From: Diplosphaera chodatii
Lineage: Eukaryota > Chlorophyta > Trebouxiophyceae > Prasiolales > Stichococcaceae
Length of the DNA stretch: 64,000 nucleotides
Direction: 5' to 3'
NCBI GenBank assembly: GCA_032358165.1
Contig: JAALGY010000032.1
Location: 2,604,001-2,668,000, forward strand
Positions 20,371 to 31,498 of the stretch are shown one piece after another (position 1 is the first letter of the stretch; each line of letters opens with the position of its first letter). Below the pieces are notes generated by a model, which saw only the letters and a program-made list of their open reading frames with translations, ran no database searches and was not told where the DNA came from. The position numbers and the translations under genes are program-made.

Positions 20371-22607
20371 ATGATGCAGACCCAAACACATGTGAAGACT
20401 CCGCATGCAAGGGTTATACAGATTCAGAGGCCACAGAGCAGGCGCTCGATCACGCCGTTGCGCGCAACGGTATCACTGCAGCGGCGATCTGGCGTCAAGC
20501 CTGTGTCACGCAGGGCACTGCAGGTGTGCGCAGCAGCCAGCTTCTCAAGCGGAGGCTCTGGCAATGCTGACTTCCCCAAGGCCGGGCAAGAAGTGACTTC
20601 AGATGCGGGCACCGGCAGCGGAGCAACAGGGCTCAAAGTGGCGACGTACATCTTCCTGTGGTAAGGCCATCTCTGCCTGCAACATCACTGCTTGACAGGT
20701 TCACGAACATGCGGACCATCATCCGTGCATGCGCCACTCACAATATCGAAGCCTGATGCAGCCTGATCGCAGGTATGGCAAGTACCTTTCTGAGCTTGGG
20801 CGCCCAGTCTAACCATGCTGACCTGCGGAGAAAGCAGTGCAATGCGTGAGACCACGCAAGTGTGCCAATCGGAGCCAACAAGGGATGTGACGGAGCTCAC
20901 CGTGTTGCAGGGGCCAACATCTACTTCAACATCGTCAATAAGCAGCTGCTGAATGTGTTCCCAGCGCCCTACTTCATCGCCACCATGCAGCTGGGTGCGC
21001 ACCTCAGATGCCACCAAGTCCCATGTGTCGCAGTGCTAGAGATAGGGAATGACGGTCCTGCAACCGTTCGCAGTCGGCAGCGGCGTTGTGGGCCTGCTGC
21101 TGTGGGCGACACGGCTGCAGCAGGCGCCCAGGATGGAGCCAGCGCTGTGGAAGGCGCTCGCCCCCGTGGCACTTTTCCACACGCTCGGGTGACACTTCAG
21201 GCTTGGGAATCGCTGCCTGAACTGCGATGTGCCAGCCAAGCCAGGATCGCCGTCATGACAACAACACTTTTGAGGCCATGCGGTAGATGTGCGCAGGCAT
21301 GTGACTGCGTGCGTGGCTTTTGGTGCCATGGCCGTCAGTTTTGCGCATATTGTGAAATCTGCAGAGCCGGTGCGAACATTGAATGTCGGCTGCTGCAATG
21401 TGCAATACCATAGCCAGTTTGCCAGGCAGTAAGGCACACCTTTTGAGGTTGTGATAGTGTGGTGGTAGGTGTTTTCGGTGCTGCTGTCGGCGCCGCTGCT
21501 GGGGCAGGCGTACCCACCACTGGCCGTGTGGGCGTCGCTGCTGCCGATCATTGGCGGCTGCGCGATGTCCTCTCTCAATGAGGTCACTTTCTCGGTGCCC
21601 GGGTTCCTGAACGCCAGCGCCTCCAACGTTGGCATGGTCTTGCGCAACATCGTCAGGTGAGCAGCGTGTCACTCTGCGCTCATCGAGCCTCGGCTGTCCC
21701 ACCAAGGGTGCATCTGCCTGGAGCACACAGACAACATGGGCTTCTGCATACTCTGCAGCAAGAAGATGATGGGCCAGTTCAAGGTACAGCCCTCTGCATG
21801 GCTTGCAAGGTCCTGCCGGCCCCGTGGCAGTGCACGGCAACATCCCGGGTACTAAAGGCACGTCGTGTGGCATGCACTGGCAATTGCGTGTTGTCACATG
21901 CAGTCTCTGGGCGGCATCAACATCTTCATCCTGCTGTCGTCTACGGCATTTGTGTACTGTGCGCCTCTCGCCTACTTCATGGAGAGCCACAAGTGGAACG
22001 CCACCTTTGAGGCCGCCCGCGCTTCCGTCGGCAATCAGCACCTCATGTTCATGATGGCCCTCAGTGCCATTCTGTACACGGTATGCCCTTCAGATACTGC
22101 CACGGCTGCTTGCAGCATGTGCAGTGCACTTGTGTCGTACGTCTGCGTGGCATCTGCGTGAAGAGCTAGTTTTGCGCAATGCTTGCTCTGGTCACGTCGC
22201 AGGCCTACAATGTGTTCTCATACCTGGTGCTCGACCTGGGCTTCTCGCCAGTCACTTTGTCCGTAGGTGGGTACTGCTGCATTGATAAGCTTCCTGCACC
22301 GCTGGCTGTTGCAGTGTCGGTCTCTGCTCCCAATGGCGCTCAGACTCAGACACGATGCTGCCCATGCAGGCAACTCGATGAAGCGGGTGGCTGTCGTAAT
22401 CAGCTCAGTGCTGTTCTTCCGGGTAACTGACGCACAGTCTGCTCTGGCTGAAAGGTTTATGCAGGTCATCGAAGTGCAGCACATGTCACCCAAGTCGATC
22501 CTCTTTTGCAGAACCCAGTATCACCGCTCAACTGGGCGGGCTCGGCACTCGCTATCCTCGGCACCTACCTCTACAGCCTCGCATCGCAGAAGTCCAAGAG
22601 CGCTTGA
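20371..22607 (+). CDS. GPT: Plastid glucose-6-phosphate/phosphate translocator-like protein
   Basis: Eleven phase-consistent exons: 20371-20660, 20773-20777, 20911-20994, 21074-21188, 21297-21369, 21469-21656, 21759-21783, 21904-22080, 22203-22266, 22370-22422, 22512-22607. An Arg/Ser-rich transit peptide of about 75 residues precedes a multi-helix membrane domain. Segments include ANIYFNIVNKQLLNVFPAPY, AVSFAHIVKSAEPVFSVLLS, SNVGMVLRNIVSKKMMGQFK, and a C-terminus with VGNSMKRVAVVISSVLFFRN then LAILGTYLYS. The Lys and Arg that contact phosphate in the last helices are present. RNPVSPLN and the SAEPVFSV motif favour the GPT branch over triose-phosphate or PEP translocators. The second exon has only 5 nt and is followed by a GC donor. 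The substrate is inferred from similarity. Confidence 0.87.
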
Positions 22608-23233
22608 ACGGCTGACAGCGCTACAGGGATGCATGTCTGGAGGGCAGTGGCCACAATGTACGCATGAACATGAACAGTTATCCGAGTGGTGGTCTCCTAC
22701 GCCTGCACCCAGATGGGCTAGGATCAGACTCTAGCATAATGTGTACCGATAAGAGGACCATGCAGCACATCTTATTGGTGCGGCTGGGGTGGCTCGCAAA
22801 GAATGATCTGTCATGATCCACAGCGGTCAAGATGCAATGCATGTCGTTTGGCGGCGAAAATGTGTAAGCTGTTTAACATGATGAGCTCGCCGAGAACGTG
22901 GCAGGTCGGACAGTCATAGCTGCCATAGCCAGCTACTGCAGCGCTTCCTTGCTTTAGCAGATGCGGCAGGCTCCCCTTTCCAGGCTGGTGCCAGCCTGGC
23001 TTGCGCATCCGCTACATCCTGCAGCACCCCAGACCCGCATACACGCGGCAGCATTCACATTTCGTCACTCAATGCTCGAGACGATCTGGACAGCCATCAT
23101 ACCCAGCAACGACACACGCGCGTTTACATCAGATCGTGTGCCTGATCATTCATTGGCTGCTGCGCAGCATTTGACATCATCATACCAAGGCGCAAGGCGC
23201 CGAACCTGTCACATTGTGATCATGGCTTAAGTG
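22608..23233. other. Intergenic: GPT 3' UTR and upstream region of the JTB-like gene
   Basis: About 630 bp between two plus-strand genes. No conserved open frame, RNA gene or repeat was recognised. Confidence 0.4.
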
Positions 23234-24220
23234 ATGCCTTCGCTGCCTGTGAAATTGTGGCTAGCGGCGGGGGCGGGGTTGACTGTTTTGCTTCTGGTCA
23301 TTCTAGTTGCGCAAAATAGCGGAAGGCGGTTCGACGCAACTCCCACGCAATCAACAGCAGGCAGCACACCAGCTGACAAAACGCAGCCAAACGCTACTGC
23401 CGACAGTCCTGATGTAGCAAAGCTAGACCAGACAGCCACGCATGCCTACTGCAATGTGACAGGTGCAAACGCGCGGGGCTCCCGCACTTGTTGCTGACGT
23501 GGGCCCTCCCTTGCCTACGTCCATCGGTGATGTGTTACGGCATGCTGTTCGTGCGGCATCCATTCACCTACGCGACCTTGTACAGACGTGTTGGGGAAAA
23601 CCCTTCGGCGCTGCATGCATGACCCATTGGCAGCATGGGCGCATGCAGGAGCCTGCGAATCATGCCCGCCCCCCACTGGAGGAAAGCACGCCTCAGCCAA
23701 GCTTCTGTCGTGCGAAGAGAGCGGTTACCGGAAGCCAGTGACATGTGTGCTGGGCAAGAGTGAGGATGCGCCACTCCATGAGGTATGCCCATGTTACATT
23801 GAAAATTTCAGAGCATGCGCCTTGCCTTGCATGTGGCAGGCTAAGGATAAATGGCTCTCTCATGCATTCCACATCAGTTCGTGTTGACATGCAGGTGATG
23901 CTGGAAGCGTTTGTTGCGGGCGAGCACCAGGCCGCAGAGCGATTCGACTCCTATGCACCCTGCGGCGCCGAGGGTGGCGCCGGCCTGAGTGTGCGCTTTG
24001 CTGCATCACGGATGTCACGCCAAGAGCAGGGTTGCAACACATTTGGTCGTAGGCACAGCAGCTGCATGCAACCAGACAACAATGTTTATCTTCTGAACAT
24101 GTGTTGGAATGAATGTTGCAGGTGGCCGCCTTTGAGTGGTTGTGCGTCGGTCTGCTGTGCGTCTCCACTCCAGTCATGCTGTGGAGGAAGTGGGGAATGC
24201 GCGCGTTGCTGCCGCTCTGA
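23234..24220 (+). CDS. Small Cys-rich membrane protein resembling the JTB family
   Basis: Four exons, 23234-23462, 23649-23782, 23895-23990 and 24122-24220, join in phase to about 185 residues. An N-terminal hydrophobic helix (LAAGAGLTVLLLVILVAQ) acts as signal anchor or signal peptide. A luminal Cys-rich region contains CNVTGACESC, LLSCEESGYRKPVTC and YAPCGAEGG. A second membrane helix (AAFEWLCVGLLCVSTPVML) ends with a short basic tail. The spacing of the cysteine pairs, the SGY-x-K-x2-x-C segment and the C-terminal helix resemble JTB (jumping translocation breakpoint) proteins. The similarity is short and only suggestive. No catalytic motif is visible; function unknown. Confidence 0.55.
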
Positions 24221-24923
24221 GTCCCGAAGTTTCTGCTGCATACCAATGCAATGGTTTTTGATACAGCGCCTGGGCAGGGCTTGAGCAGGCTGCTTGAGTT
24301 AATAAATCGTCAAGGCATTGTTGTACCAGTGCACGTCCACATGGTGTATTACCAGCAGATACGGTAATGTGCATCCAAAGCCAGGTCTTCACAGATCCAC
24401 ACACTGCTGTGGCTTGAGGCGCACTCATATCCATACACTTGACTACGGTACAAGTAGTGTAAGGGACAAACGACCATACATGGCTGCCCCCTGCGCACCA
24501 GCATGCCATAACCTCGAAACTGGCGTGGCCGCTCACATGCCCTGAACCTGCATTGACGTCCTCCTACGAACTGAGAGCAAATCCAGTTGACTCTCCTTAA
24601 CTAACCGTCCGAGAACACCCACAGTTAAATGGTACACAGATGCACCGCCACGCTGCTGCACAAATTTACATACATAACCACACACCTGCACACCCAGGGC
24701 AGACCTGCACTGCTCTAGCCAAGCGGCCACAGCTGCCCTGCTACCTTGATACCCTGCTGCACCTCCAAGGGCCCACTGTATACCCGGTCGCCAGGCAGTG
24801 TTGGGACAATGCGCCCAAACCAGTGCTGTACAGCCTCTCATCTGCCATGCCCCAGCACGAGATCAACACCACGCCACACGGCCAGCTGCTGCAGCTGTCG
24901 AGGGACACCAGTGCACGCTGATT
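24221..24923. other. Convergent intergenic region, no gene recognised
   Basis: About 700 bp between the ends of the JTB-like gene (plus) and the AIG1-type GTPase gene (minus). It should hold both 3' UTRs. Small open frames have no recognisable content. Confidence 0.4.
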
Positions 24924-26339
24924 TTAGTAGGACGTGACGTCCGCGCATCGTGGTGTCGTCACCATGCTGAGCGAGTTGTCGGGCAATGACTCGGTGGTGA
25001 CCAGGGTGCAAGGCTCCAGGCTCCAGCAGATTGGTCCATACATGTTGCCATAGCCAGCCTTCAGCGCAGAGCGGCAGTTTGACGACTCACGCCCGGACGT
25101 CAGCATGCGCAGCCCAAGCATACCACAAGCGGTGAGGGCGTAGGCGATGCCGCGGCGCAGGCGGGGCATGTCACGCACGGTGCGCTCCAGCTGCGCCCGC
25201 CGCGCCTCGCTGGCCGCCAGCGCCGCCGCCAGCCGCTCAGCTTGCGTGCTGAGCTGCTCGCCAGAGCTTCCTTGGGCGATGCTGAGGGCGGTGTCCGGTG
25301 CGGAGTCGTCACAGATGTCAGCACGCAGGGCGCCAGCTGCGGGCGGCGGCAGCGGCGATGCCCAGGCCGGTGCCGAGAAGCTGCCCAGCTGCGAGCCCGA
25401 CAGCACGCCGTCCACAGCAGCCAGCAGGGCGTGCGCCTGCAGTTCGCGCGCCTCTGGCGCTGCATGATTGTCCAGCAGCACTGTGCGGCCGCCGACCTGC
25501 TGCAGCACCGCCTGCAGGTCGGGCGGTGCGTCGGCCAGGTAGTCAGCAAGGGTCGCTCCATCTGCAGCCAGCACGTCGCCATGGCTGAACACCAGCAGCG
25601 AGCGCTTCAGCACGTCCGCGCCGAAGTGGGCGACCAGGCTGCAGACTGCGGCATGGTCTGCGGCGTTGAAGGGGGTTGCGACGGACGTCACCAGCGCGAT
25701 TGCCAGGCGGCCGCCCCGCTGGGCAGCGCCGCACAGTGCCTTGACCACCTCCTGCCGGGCCTGCTCGGCCTGCTTGCCAGTCTGCCCCAGGCCAGGTGTG
25801 TCGACGATCACAATGTCGCGTCCATCGGCCTCCAACACGGCCTTTTCGCCCTGCTTGGTGACGGGGCCTGCTGCATGCCTTGCGAGAAAGGCTGTGCGCC
25901 CGAGGACTGTGTTGCCGCATGCCGACTTGCCGCTCCCCACGCTGCCCACCAGCACGATCGTCACCGGGCCCTCAGCGCCAGCCTCTTCAGCGACGGCCTC
26001 GCTGCTATCCACCAGGACGCCCGACTGCATGCATGACTGCAGCGGAAGAGGCGGCACCACATCTGAGTGGGCTGCCTCTTCCAGGGCTGGCTGTGGAGCA
26101 GGGCCAGCCGGACCAAGGCTGCTGTCTGCATTGGTATCCATGTCAGGCGCGACTGCCAGCTCAGCTGCATGCTCGCTGGCGTCCTGCTGTAAGTAGGGGG
26201 TGGGGGCCATGGATGGCGCTGAGTGCGTTGCGCTGTGCAGCGACAACCGGGAGCTGCTGCTGGCCTTCGACCTTTCTGAGCTGTCAGACAACACCTCCCA
26301 ATCTTCCGCCAGAGCTCGGCCTGAAGTGATCTCCTCCAT
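24924..26339 (-). CDS. AIG1/GIMAP-type (TOC34-superfamily) GTPase, intronless
   Basis: An intronless gene of 471 codons with a clear ATG. The first ~120 residues are acidic, Ser-rich and probably disordered. The G domain starts at about residue 125: TIVLVGSVGSGKSACGNTVL (P-loop), a conserved Thr/Ser region, and IVIVDTPGLGQTG (G3, about residues 176-188). G4 appears as LLVFSHGD, where many relatives have THxD. After the G domain comes a helical segment and a predicted hydrophobic stretch (GIAYALTACGMLGLRML) near residue 410. The GNTVLG box after the P-loop is typical of AIG1/GIMAP GTPases, which are related to Toc34/Toc159 preprotein receptors. A membrane-associated role is inferred, at which membrane is unknown. 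Confidence 0.75.
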   Translation of the reverse strand: MEEITSGRALAEDWEVLSDSSERSKASSSSRLSLHSATHSAPSMAPTPYLQQDASEHAAELAVAPDMDTNADSSLGPAGPAPQPALEEAAHSDVVPPLPLQSCMQSGVLVDSSEAVAEEAGAEGPVTIVLVGSVGSGKSACGNTVLGRTAFLARHAAGPVTKQGEKAVLEADGRDIVIVDTPGLGQTGKQAEQARQEVVKALCGAAQRGGRLAIALVTSVATPFNAADHAAVCSLVAHFGADVLKRSLLVFSHGDVLAADGATLADYLADAPPDLQAVLQQVGGRTVLLDNHAAPEARELQAHALLAAVDGVLSGSQLGSFSAPAWASPLPPPAAGALRADICDDSAPDTALSIAQGSSGEQLSTQAERLAAALAASEARRAQLERTVRDMPRLRRGIAYALTACGMLGLRMLTSGRESSNCRSALKAGYGNMYGPICWSLEPCTLVTTESLPDNSLSMVTTPRCADVTSY

Positions 26340-26847
26340 GAAGCACTGATGTCCAGCGTAGAACGTGGGGCGAGCGCACGCCCGTTGGGGTGATCACGTC
26401 GCCGTCTACGAGGGTTTTGCACGTGCTGAACGCTGTAGCACTGTGCCACCGCAAGTGCAGAGAGCAGGAGTAGTCGAAGCGTGCACTCGAGAGCGATATT
26501 TGCGCCAAGTATCTGTTACGTAATGGCGACAGCGCTGCTGCTGCGCATGCTGCCGTTGAGGCTCGAAGGGCATGAGCGGCGAGGAACCCGATGCCGCTGT
26601 CACATCCACCATCTGATCGTCAAAGCCACTTCAATTGCGCGTAAAGTAATCTCAAGTGCCCCTGACGGGCAAGTGGTGGGAAGGCCGGATGCTGAGTTTG
26701 AATGCCTGCAAAGCGCACGCTTGAACTGACAAGCTCCTCCTCCAGGCTCAGCTTGCCGCTGCCACCTGATCACACTGCAGCGCCTTCACAGACTCAGAGC
26801 CTGACTAGCAAACAACGGGCCCCAGCCGACGTACACTGCAAGGCAGC
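26340..26847. promoter_or_regulatory. Divergent promoter region AIG1-type GTPase / NSE2
   Basis: This 508-bp interval separates two divergent start codons. Individual elements cannot be assigned by eye. Confidence 0.4.
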
Positions 26848-28370
26848 ATGTCTGCAGACGCGGAGCCCTCGCAGCCAGCCTGCGCCGAGTGGAATGTTAC
26901 GGAATTGGACAGCCACATGAGGGACCTGGCGACCAAGGAGAACATGTTCATCAATGTGAGCAACTTGACGATGCATCAGCATCTAACTGTGCCAAGACAT
27001 CAACTGGAAACCATGTGCAGGCGTTCTCCCTACCGTGAGAGCGTCACAGTCATATTGGGATGCTTGCTGCCGCACCAGGACAAGCTCAAGCAGATGGCGG
27101 ACGGCATCACCGCGCTTGCCGAGAATTTGAAGAAGACTGGCTCACAGCATGACGCAAAGGTACACAGCATGTCAACCATGTGCTGACGCACACCAACTCG
27201 CTGCACATTGATCCAGCAGCTGTTAGAGTGAGAGAGCGCCACACCTCTCTTTCTGTGGGCATGAGCTGCACTCGATGAGGATCCTGCCGTCAGTTGACGC
27301 CGCTTGCTGATGCCAACATGTAGGTGGCGACACTGCGGGAGGCGCTGAAAGAGGTTGCACAGGTCAGGACGGACGTCAGGGCGCACGTGGACGCGCTGGA
27401 GCAGACACGAGGGGAGCTGAGCATGGATGAAGAGCCCACCGACTTCGAGGCTGTGCTGGATGACTTAGCCGCGCAGGTTGCCGACGAGCGCAGGTACCCA
27501 CCTGAGCCGTGTGGCAAAGATTTGGAAAGAAGCTAACCAGTGTTGATGCAGCAGCTAACACATTACCTCTGTTACCTGGTGCTCGCCATTGCATGTGTAA
27601 CACATCTTTTCCATGGCAAGCACACACTCCTGAAGGAGTTTGATCGATGCTTGCAGCGGCGAGGCGGCAACGATGCTGGCGGACTTTGATCAGGCGGTGG
27701 CAGGCGGTGCTGAGGGGATCGAGGAGGACGATGAGGTGCAGTTCGACCGGGGTGCCGACCTGGCACCCAACGCCGCCTGTCCAATGACCAGCAAAGGGGT
27801 GCGCCAGCAGACTATGACTGGCTGCAGTGCCGCACACGCCATAGTGCCAGCTTGTAGCTGATTGACATGTGACTTCCTGCAGCATGCGCCCAAACTCTCC
27901 AAATGCCAACGACATCAGAGTGCACGGGTCATGTCACACTTCACTACGGTCTCCATGCAGGTTCTCGAGATTGCGGAACCAGTGCAAGATCACAAGGGCT
28001 TCGTGTATGAGAAGGCTGCCATCGTTGAACACATCCGCAAGAACGGCGTGGGCAGTGAAGTCAAATGCCCGCATCACGGTAAGTCGCCGAGCTGGCAGCC
28101 CTGCTATACATCTGCAACAGAGGAGAGAGTGCATCTGTTCGAGAAGTACATCAAAGCTATGCGGTGCGACTGGTCAAGGATGTTGGGTCACTCGAATGAA
28201 AGGTGATGTATGCACTGGCAACAGGTACCAGCCACATGGTCAGCCTCAACAACCTGCGGGAGGCGCGGGCGGTGATCAGGGCGCAGCGCAGCCGGCAGAG
28301 ACGTGCAGAGCTGCAATCGCAGGATCCAGGCGCAGATGCTGGCGATGATGACGTGCTGGATATTGACTAG
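26848..28370 (+). CDS. NSE2: E3 SUMO-protein ligase NSE2/MMS21 (SMC5/6 complex)
   Basis: Exons 26848-26955, about 27079-27159, 27324-27493, 27657-27798, 27961-28078 and 28225-28370. The N-terminal half is helical and coiled-coil-like (LREALKEVAQVRTDVRAHV), as expected for docking onto SMC5. The C-terminal half is an SP-RING: CPMTSKGVLEIAEPVQDHKG, VYEKAAIVEHIRKNG, then VKCPHHGTSHMVSLNNL, with the Cys/His zinc ligands in family order. It ends in an acidic tail (DDDVLDID). NSE2 attaches SUMO to SMC5/6 and other targets in DNA repair and is required for genome stability. The exon 2 start is the least certain junction; the SP-RING is firm. Confidence 0.85.
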
Positions 28371-28799
28371 TGGATTTACGATATCACCAGCGTGACAAAT
28401 ACCCGATTAGATTGGCTGCATCGTCCTTCCGCCAAGAGGTCCCCACTGCTGCACTCCCTCATCAATAAGATGGGAAGGTGCGATCTTTGAGACAGCCCCA
28501 ATCGTGGGGGAACATCAGACACGGGACGGTTTGGACCTCCAGTCTTGATGAGCTACACGGGGCTTCCCAGTGTCAGATTGTGCGAAGTTTGATTGCAAGC
28601 GTACGGTATTGCAAGTATGGTAACGGTACCTGCCTCCGCCATGACTTTGAAGGGTCTGTTGCTATCTTACATAGTACGAACACCTCCTTGCAAGGGCGAC
28701 GTGCTCTAACAGGTTCCAACCCATGGACGCTACTGCGGAGTTCCAGTGACCATATAATCTCTTGACGTCGCCAGCTCTAGAGCAAGCTGTGCCGCCGTT
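28371..28799. other. Convergent 3' region NSE2 / SR protein
   Basis: This 429-bp interval lies between two converging stop codons. No conserved open frame was seen. Confidence 0.4.
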
Positions 28800-30412
28800 T
28801 CAGGGCGACAGGTCACGGCGGGGGCTGAGGGACCGGTCACGGCGGACCGGGGACAGGCTCCTGCGGGGCTCGTAGGAGGGGCTGCGGCGGCGCCGCACTG
28901 GACTCGGGCTGCGGCGGCGGGGCTCATATGACGGGCTTCGCCGCCGGCGCACTGGGCTTGGACTGCAGCATCGGCAGCACATCAGTGTCACTGAAGTTCG
29001 AAGCTTCATGTAGCTAGAATCGTATGTGGTGTTGTGTCGTAGACCCCGTGGGCAACGGTGGGCTCAGTGCCTATGGTCCCTGGTTTCACGCCCGCTTGTT
29101 CAAAGCACACAGGCAACACCCACCTGCGCCTGCGATAGTATGGGCTGGGACTGCGCACCACCACAGCCCCATTGCATCATTTCCTTTAGTGAAGGGACGC
29201 ACAGGCTTTGCATGCACATGCACAAGACAACATGCCCTCGGTCTCTGCTAGGGACATATAGCAAGCCTGACTGCGGTGACACTCGCCTGCGCCTGCCGCC
29301 ACCACCAGATGGTGGCGGCCCACCGTACCCTCCACGATCCCCATAACCGCCGCCGCCGCCGCCGCCGCCATAGCCGCCGCCACCTCCAACTGGCTTGGGG
29401 CGGGGTCCAGTCGCACGGGAGACCTCGACCCTCTGTTCAATAGCCGAAACGTTGCTCATGTAATGCAAGCGATGAGATTTGCAGGAAAGGTGGTTAGACA
29501 CAGGCCTGTGCTCAGTACAACCACAGTTGCTATTGCATGCAGGTCAAGAGGCATGCAGTCAACAGGAATCTCTTCTTCATACCCAGCCCTTGAACCCATT
29601 CAGCTTGCGGCAGGCGTCCTCTGCATCACGTGGATCCTGCAAAGAAGCAGCCAGCAGTGTCAGGCATGCATCAATCCTTTGATGCACAGCACACATCATT
29701 GTACTGTCTTGCAGACACATGCATGGGAGGTCCAGCAGGCTTACGTCATATTCGATGAAGGCTGTGGAGTGGCACATGCGCGGCAAACACAAGAGTCAGT
29801 CTCGATCAACATTCAGTTGCACCATTTGTCACCCAGGGTCGTGGGCCAACGCACACCCGCAGGTCCTACACATGCAATTGAAGATCAGGCCTGCGCCACT
29901 GAGGGTCAGGGCCTTACGCAAACACGAGGTTGCAGGTGTGGTGAGCGGAGAGTGGGCGATGTTGCAGAGGTGAGATGATGGCAGCAGTTGTGGCGAGGTT
30001 CATGTAGAGCGCGCAGACGAGGTGAGGTGCGACAAGCAGCCGGCCGAGGCAGATGAGGTGCAGGTGGAGTTTGGCAGCGGCTGAAGTCGGGCGGCATGGA
30101 CCGTGCTGACTGCACCGCCGGCCTGCTGAGCCGCTTCGCCGCTCACAGGCCTCAAGCTGGCCCGTTGACGTGCTGAGCTATGCTGGTAGCGGCATCGCCG
30201 TGGCGAGGAGTTGAGGTGTGCTCAGGTGATGCGCCTGGAAAGACGTGTTGCGAGGATGAGCAGGGTTGCCGTCGATGCGCACCAAAACCAGGCGGCTTGC
30301 GCGCGATCCACACAGAGCGCAGCGTGCCAAAGCGGATGAACTCGTCCTCCAGGTCCCTCTCTGCTATGCCTGAAGGCAAGTTGCCGACGTATACTTTCGA
30401 TCCAGAGGCCAT
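28800..30412 (-). CDS. SR splicing factor (RSZ/SRSF3-like RRM, Gly-rich and RS tail, no zinc knuckle)
   Basis: Five exons: 30283-30412, 29745-29761, 29583-29636, 29287-29432 and 28800-28962, coding for 169 residues. The single RRM has RNP2 SKVYVGNLPSG and, across the splice junctions, RNP1-like FAFIEYDDP. RSVWIARKPPG matches the RSZ/SRSF3 subgroup. A glycine-rich hinge follows (about 29300-29400), then an Arg/Ser tail with two RRRRSPSYEPRR-type repeats. SR proteins bind exonic enhancers and recruit U1 snRNP and U2AF. The CCHC zinc knuckle found in plant RSZ21/22 is missing. The second exon is only 17 nt long, and the fourth intron uses a GC donor (CAG|GCGAGT). Confidence 0.9.
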
Positions 30413-30955
30413 CTTGCCACCGAGTGTCTGCTAGCGGCTTGGCGTACAGCCTCTTCACACAAGTGATCGGCAACTAGTTTGTGCAATGCCGTGCTAGCGT
30501 GCAAGCGCTAGGCTGAGAGGCAGCAGGCGAAAGGTGAGTTGCAGAAGAGTGTTGGTAGGGTTTTACGTCAGCAATGGTACATCTGCCAGGCGACCCACAC
30601 GGCCACACTCCCACAGCAGCACAGCGCTGGTGCACACGTTTCATGTCTTTCCTTCGCCAGTCGCCGGCACCCACAGACATCTGATGCATATGCGTGAGCT
30701 GATAGCTTCTTCATAACAGCACGTCGTCATGCAGGAACACGGCCCTGTGCGACTCAAGACGGCCAGAGCGGCAGCCGGTGCAGAGTTGGATGGCGGAAGA
30801 GAGTGGGTACAGAAAGCTTGGGGGCTTTCATGGTGCGACGTGGGCGCTTACACGGTCCTCGGAAGGTACTTTTGTTGTGCTAGCAGAACCTGACACCCCA
30901 ACCATTGTGCTGACAGACAGCTGGCAGCCCGTCAGGCAGCGCAGGGCCTATCATA
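30413..30955. other. Intergenic: SR promoter side and uL22c 3' UTR
   Basis: About 540 bp upstream of the SR gene start and downstream of the uL22c stop (both minus). No gene recognised. Confidence 0.4.
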
Positions 30956-31498
30956 TCATGATTCCCGCTCCTTGACCTTGACGGTCAGATGGAACGTAGG
31001 CTTCAGGATCCTCGCCGCCCTGCCCTTGGCGCGGGGCCGGATGCGCTTCAACACCGGACCTCCATCCGCCATGCACTCACTGACGTACAGCTTGGCTTTC
31101 CGCAGCCCCAGGTTGTTCTTGGCATTAGCTGCTGCCGAAATCAGGGTGTCGAGCACTGGCTCGCAGGCGCGGAAGGGCAGGTACTCCAGCAGGATCAGGG
31201 CCTCCTCATAGGTGCGGCCACGGATCTGGTCCAGCACTCGTCGCACCTTGTGTGGCGAGCCCCGCTGATTGCGCAGGGTCGCCTCTGCCTGCGGTGCCGC
31301 GGTCTGCGCAGCTGCTGCCTTTGCCACGATCGCCGGCTGCATGCGGCAGGGCACAGCCTGCCGCTGCCTGGTTGTGCTGAGCGGCGCCCACTGCGGCCGA
31401 CGCAGCTGCATGCCACCACTTGAGAGGCGGGCGGCTGACGGCAGGCTGTGGCTGCGCATGCAGGTGGGGGCGGGAAACATTGCTACCAGGCCTGCCAT
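30956..31498 (-). CDS. RPL22: Plastid ribosomal protein uL22c (nuclear-encoded)
   Basis: An intronless gene of 180 codons from ATG 31498 (the open frame extends further without an earlier ATG). A transit peptide of about 65 residues, rich in Arg, Ser, Pro and Ala, precedes the uL22 domain: [51 protein letters not shown], and [20 protein letters not shown] near the C-terminus. uL22 binds 23S rRNA and lines the exit tunnel of the plastid ribosome. The sequence resembles bacterial/plastid rather than cytosolic uL22, so endosymbiotic gene transfer is the simplest origin; a mitochondrial destination is less likely but not excluded. Confidence 0.9.
   Translation of the reverse strand: MAGLVAMFPAPTCMRSHSLPSAARLSSGGMQLRRPQWAPLSTTRQRQAVPCRMQPAIVAKAAAAQTAAPQAEATLRNQRGSPHKVRRVLDQIRGRTYEEALILLEYLPFRACEPVLDTLISAAANAKNNLGLRKAKLYVSECMADGGPVLKRIRPRAKGRAARILKPTFHLTVKVKERES

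Noticed and set aside
25242..26036. Plus-strand open frame of 264 codons
   Set aside because: Antisense shadow of the AIG1-type GTPase, whose G motifs are clear on the minus strand.
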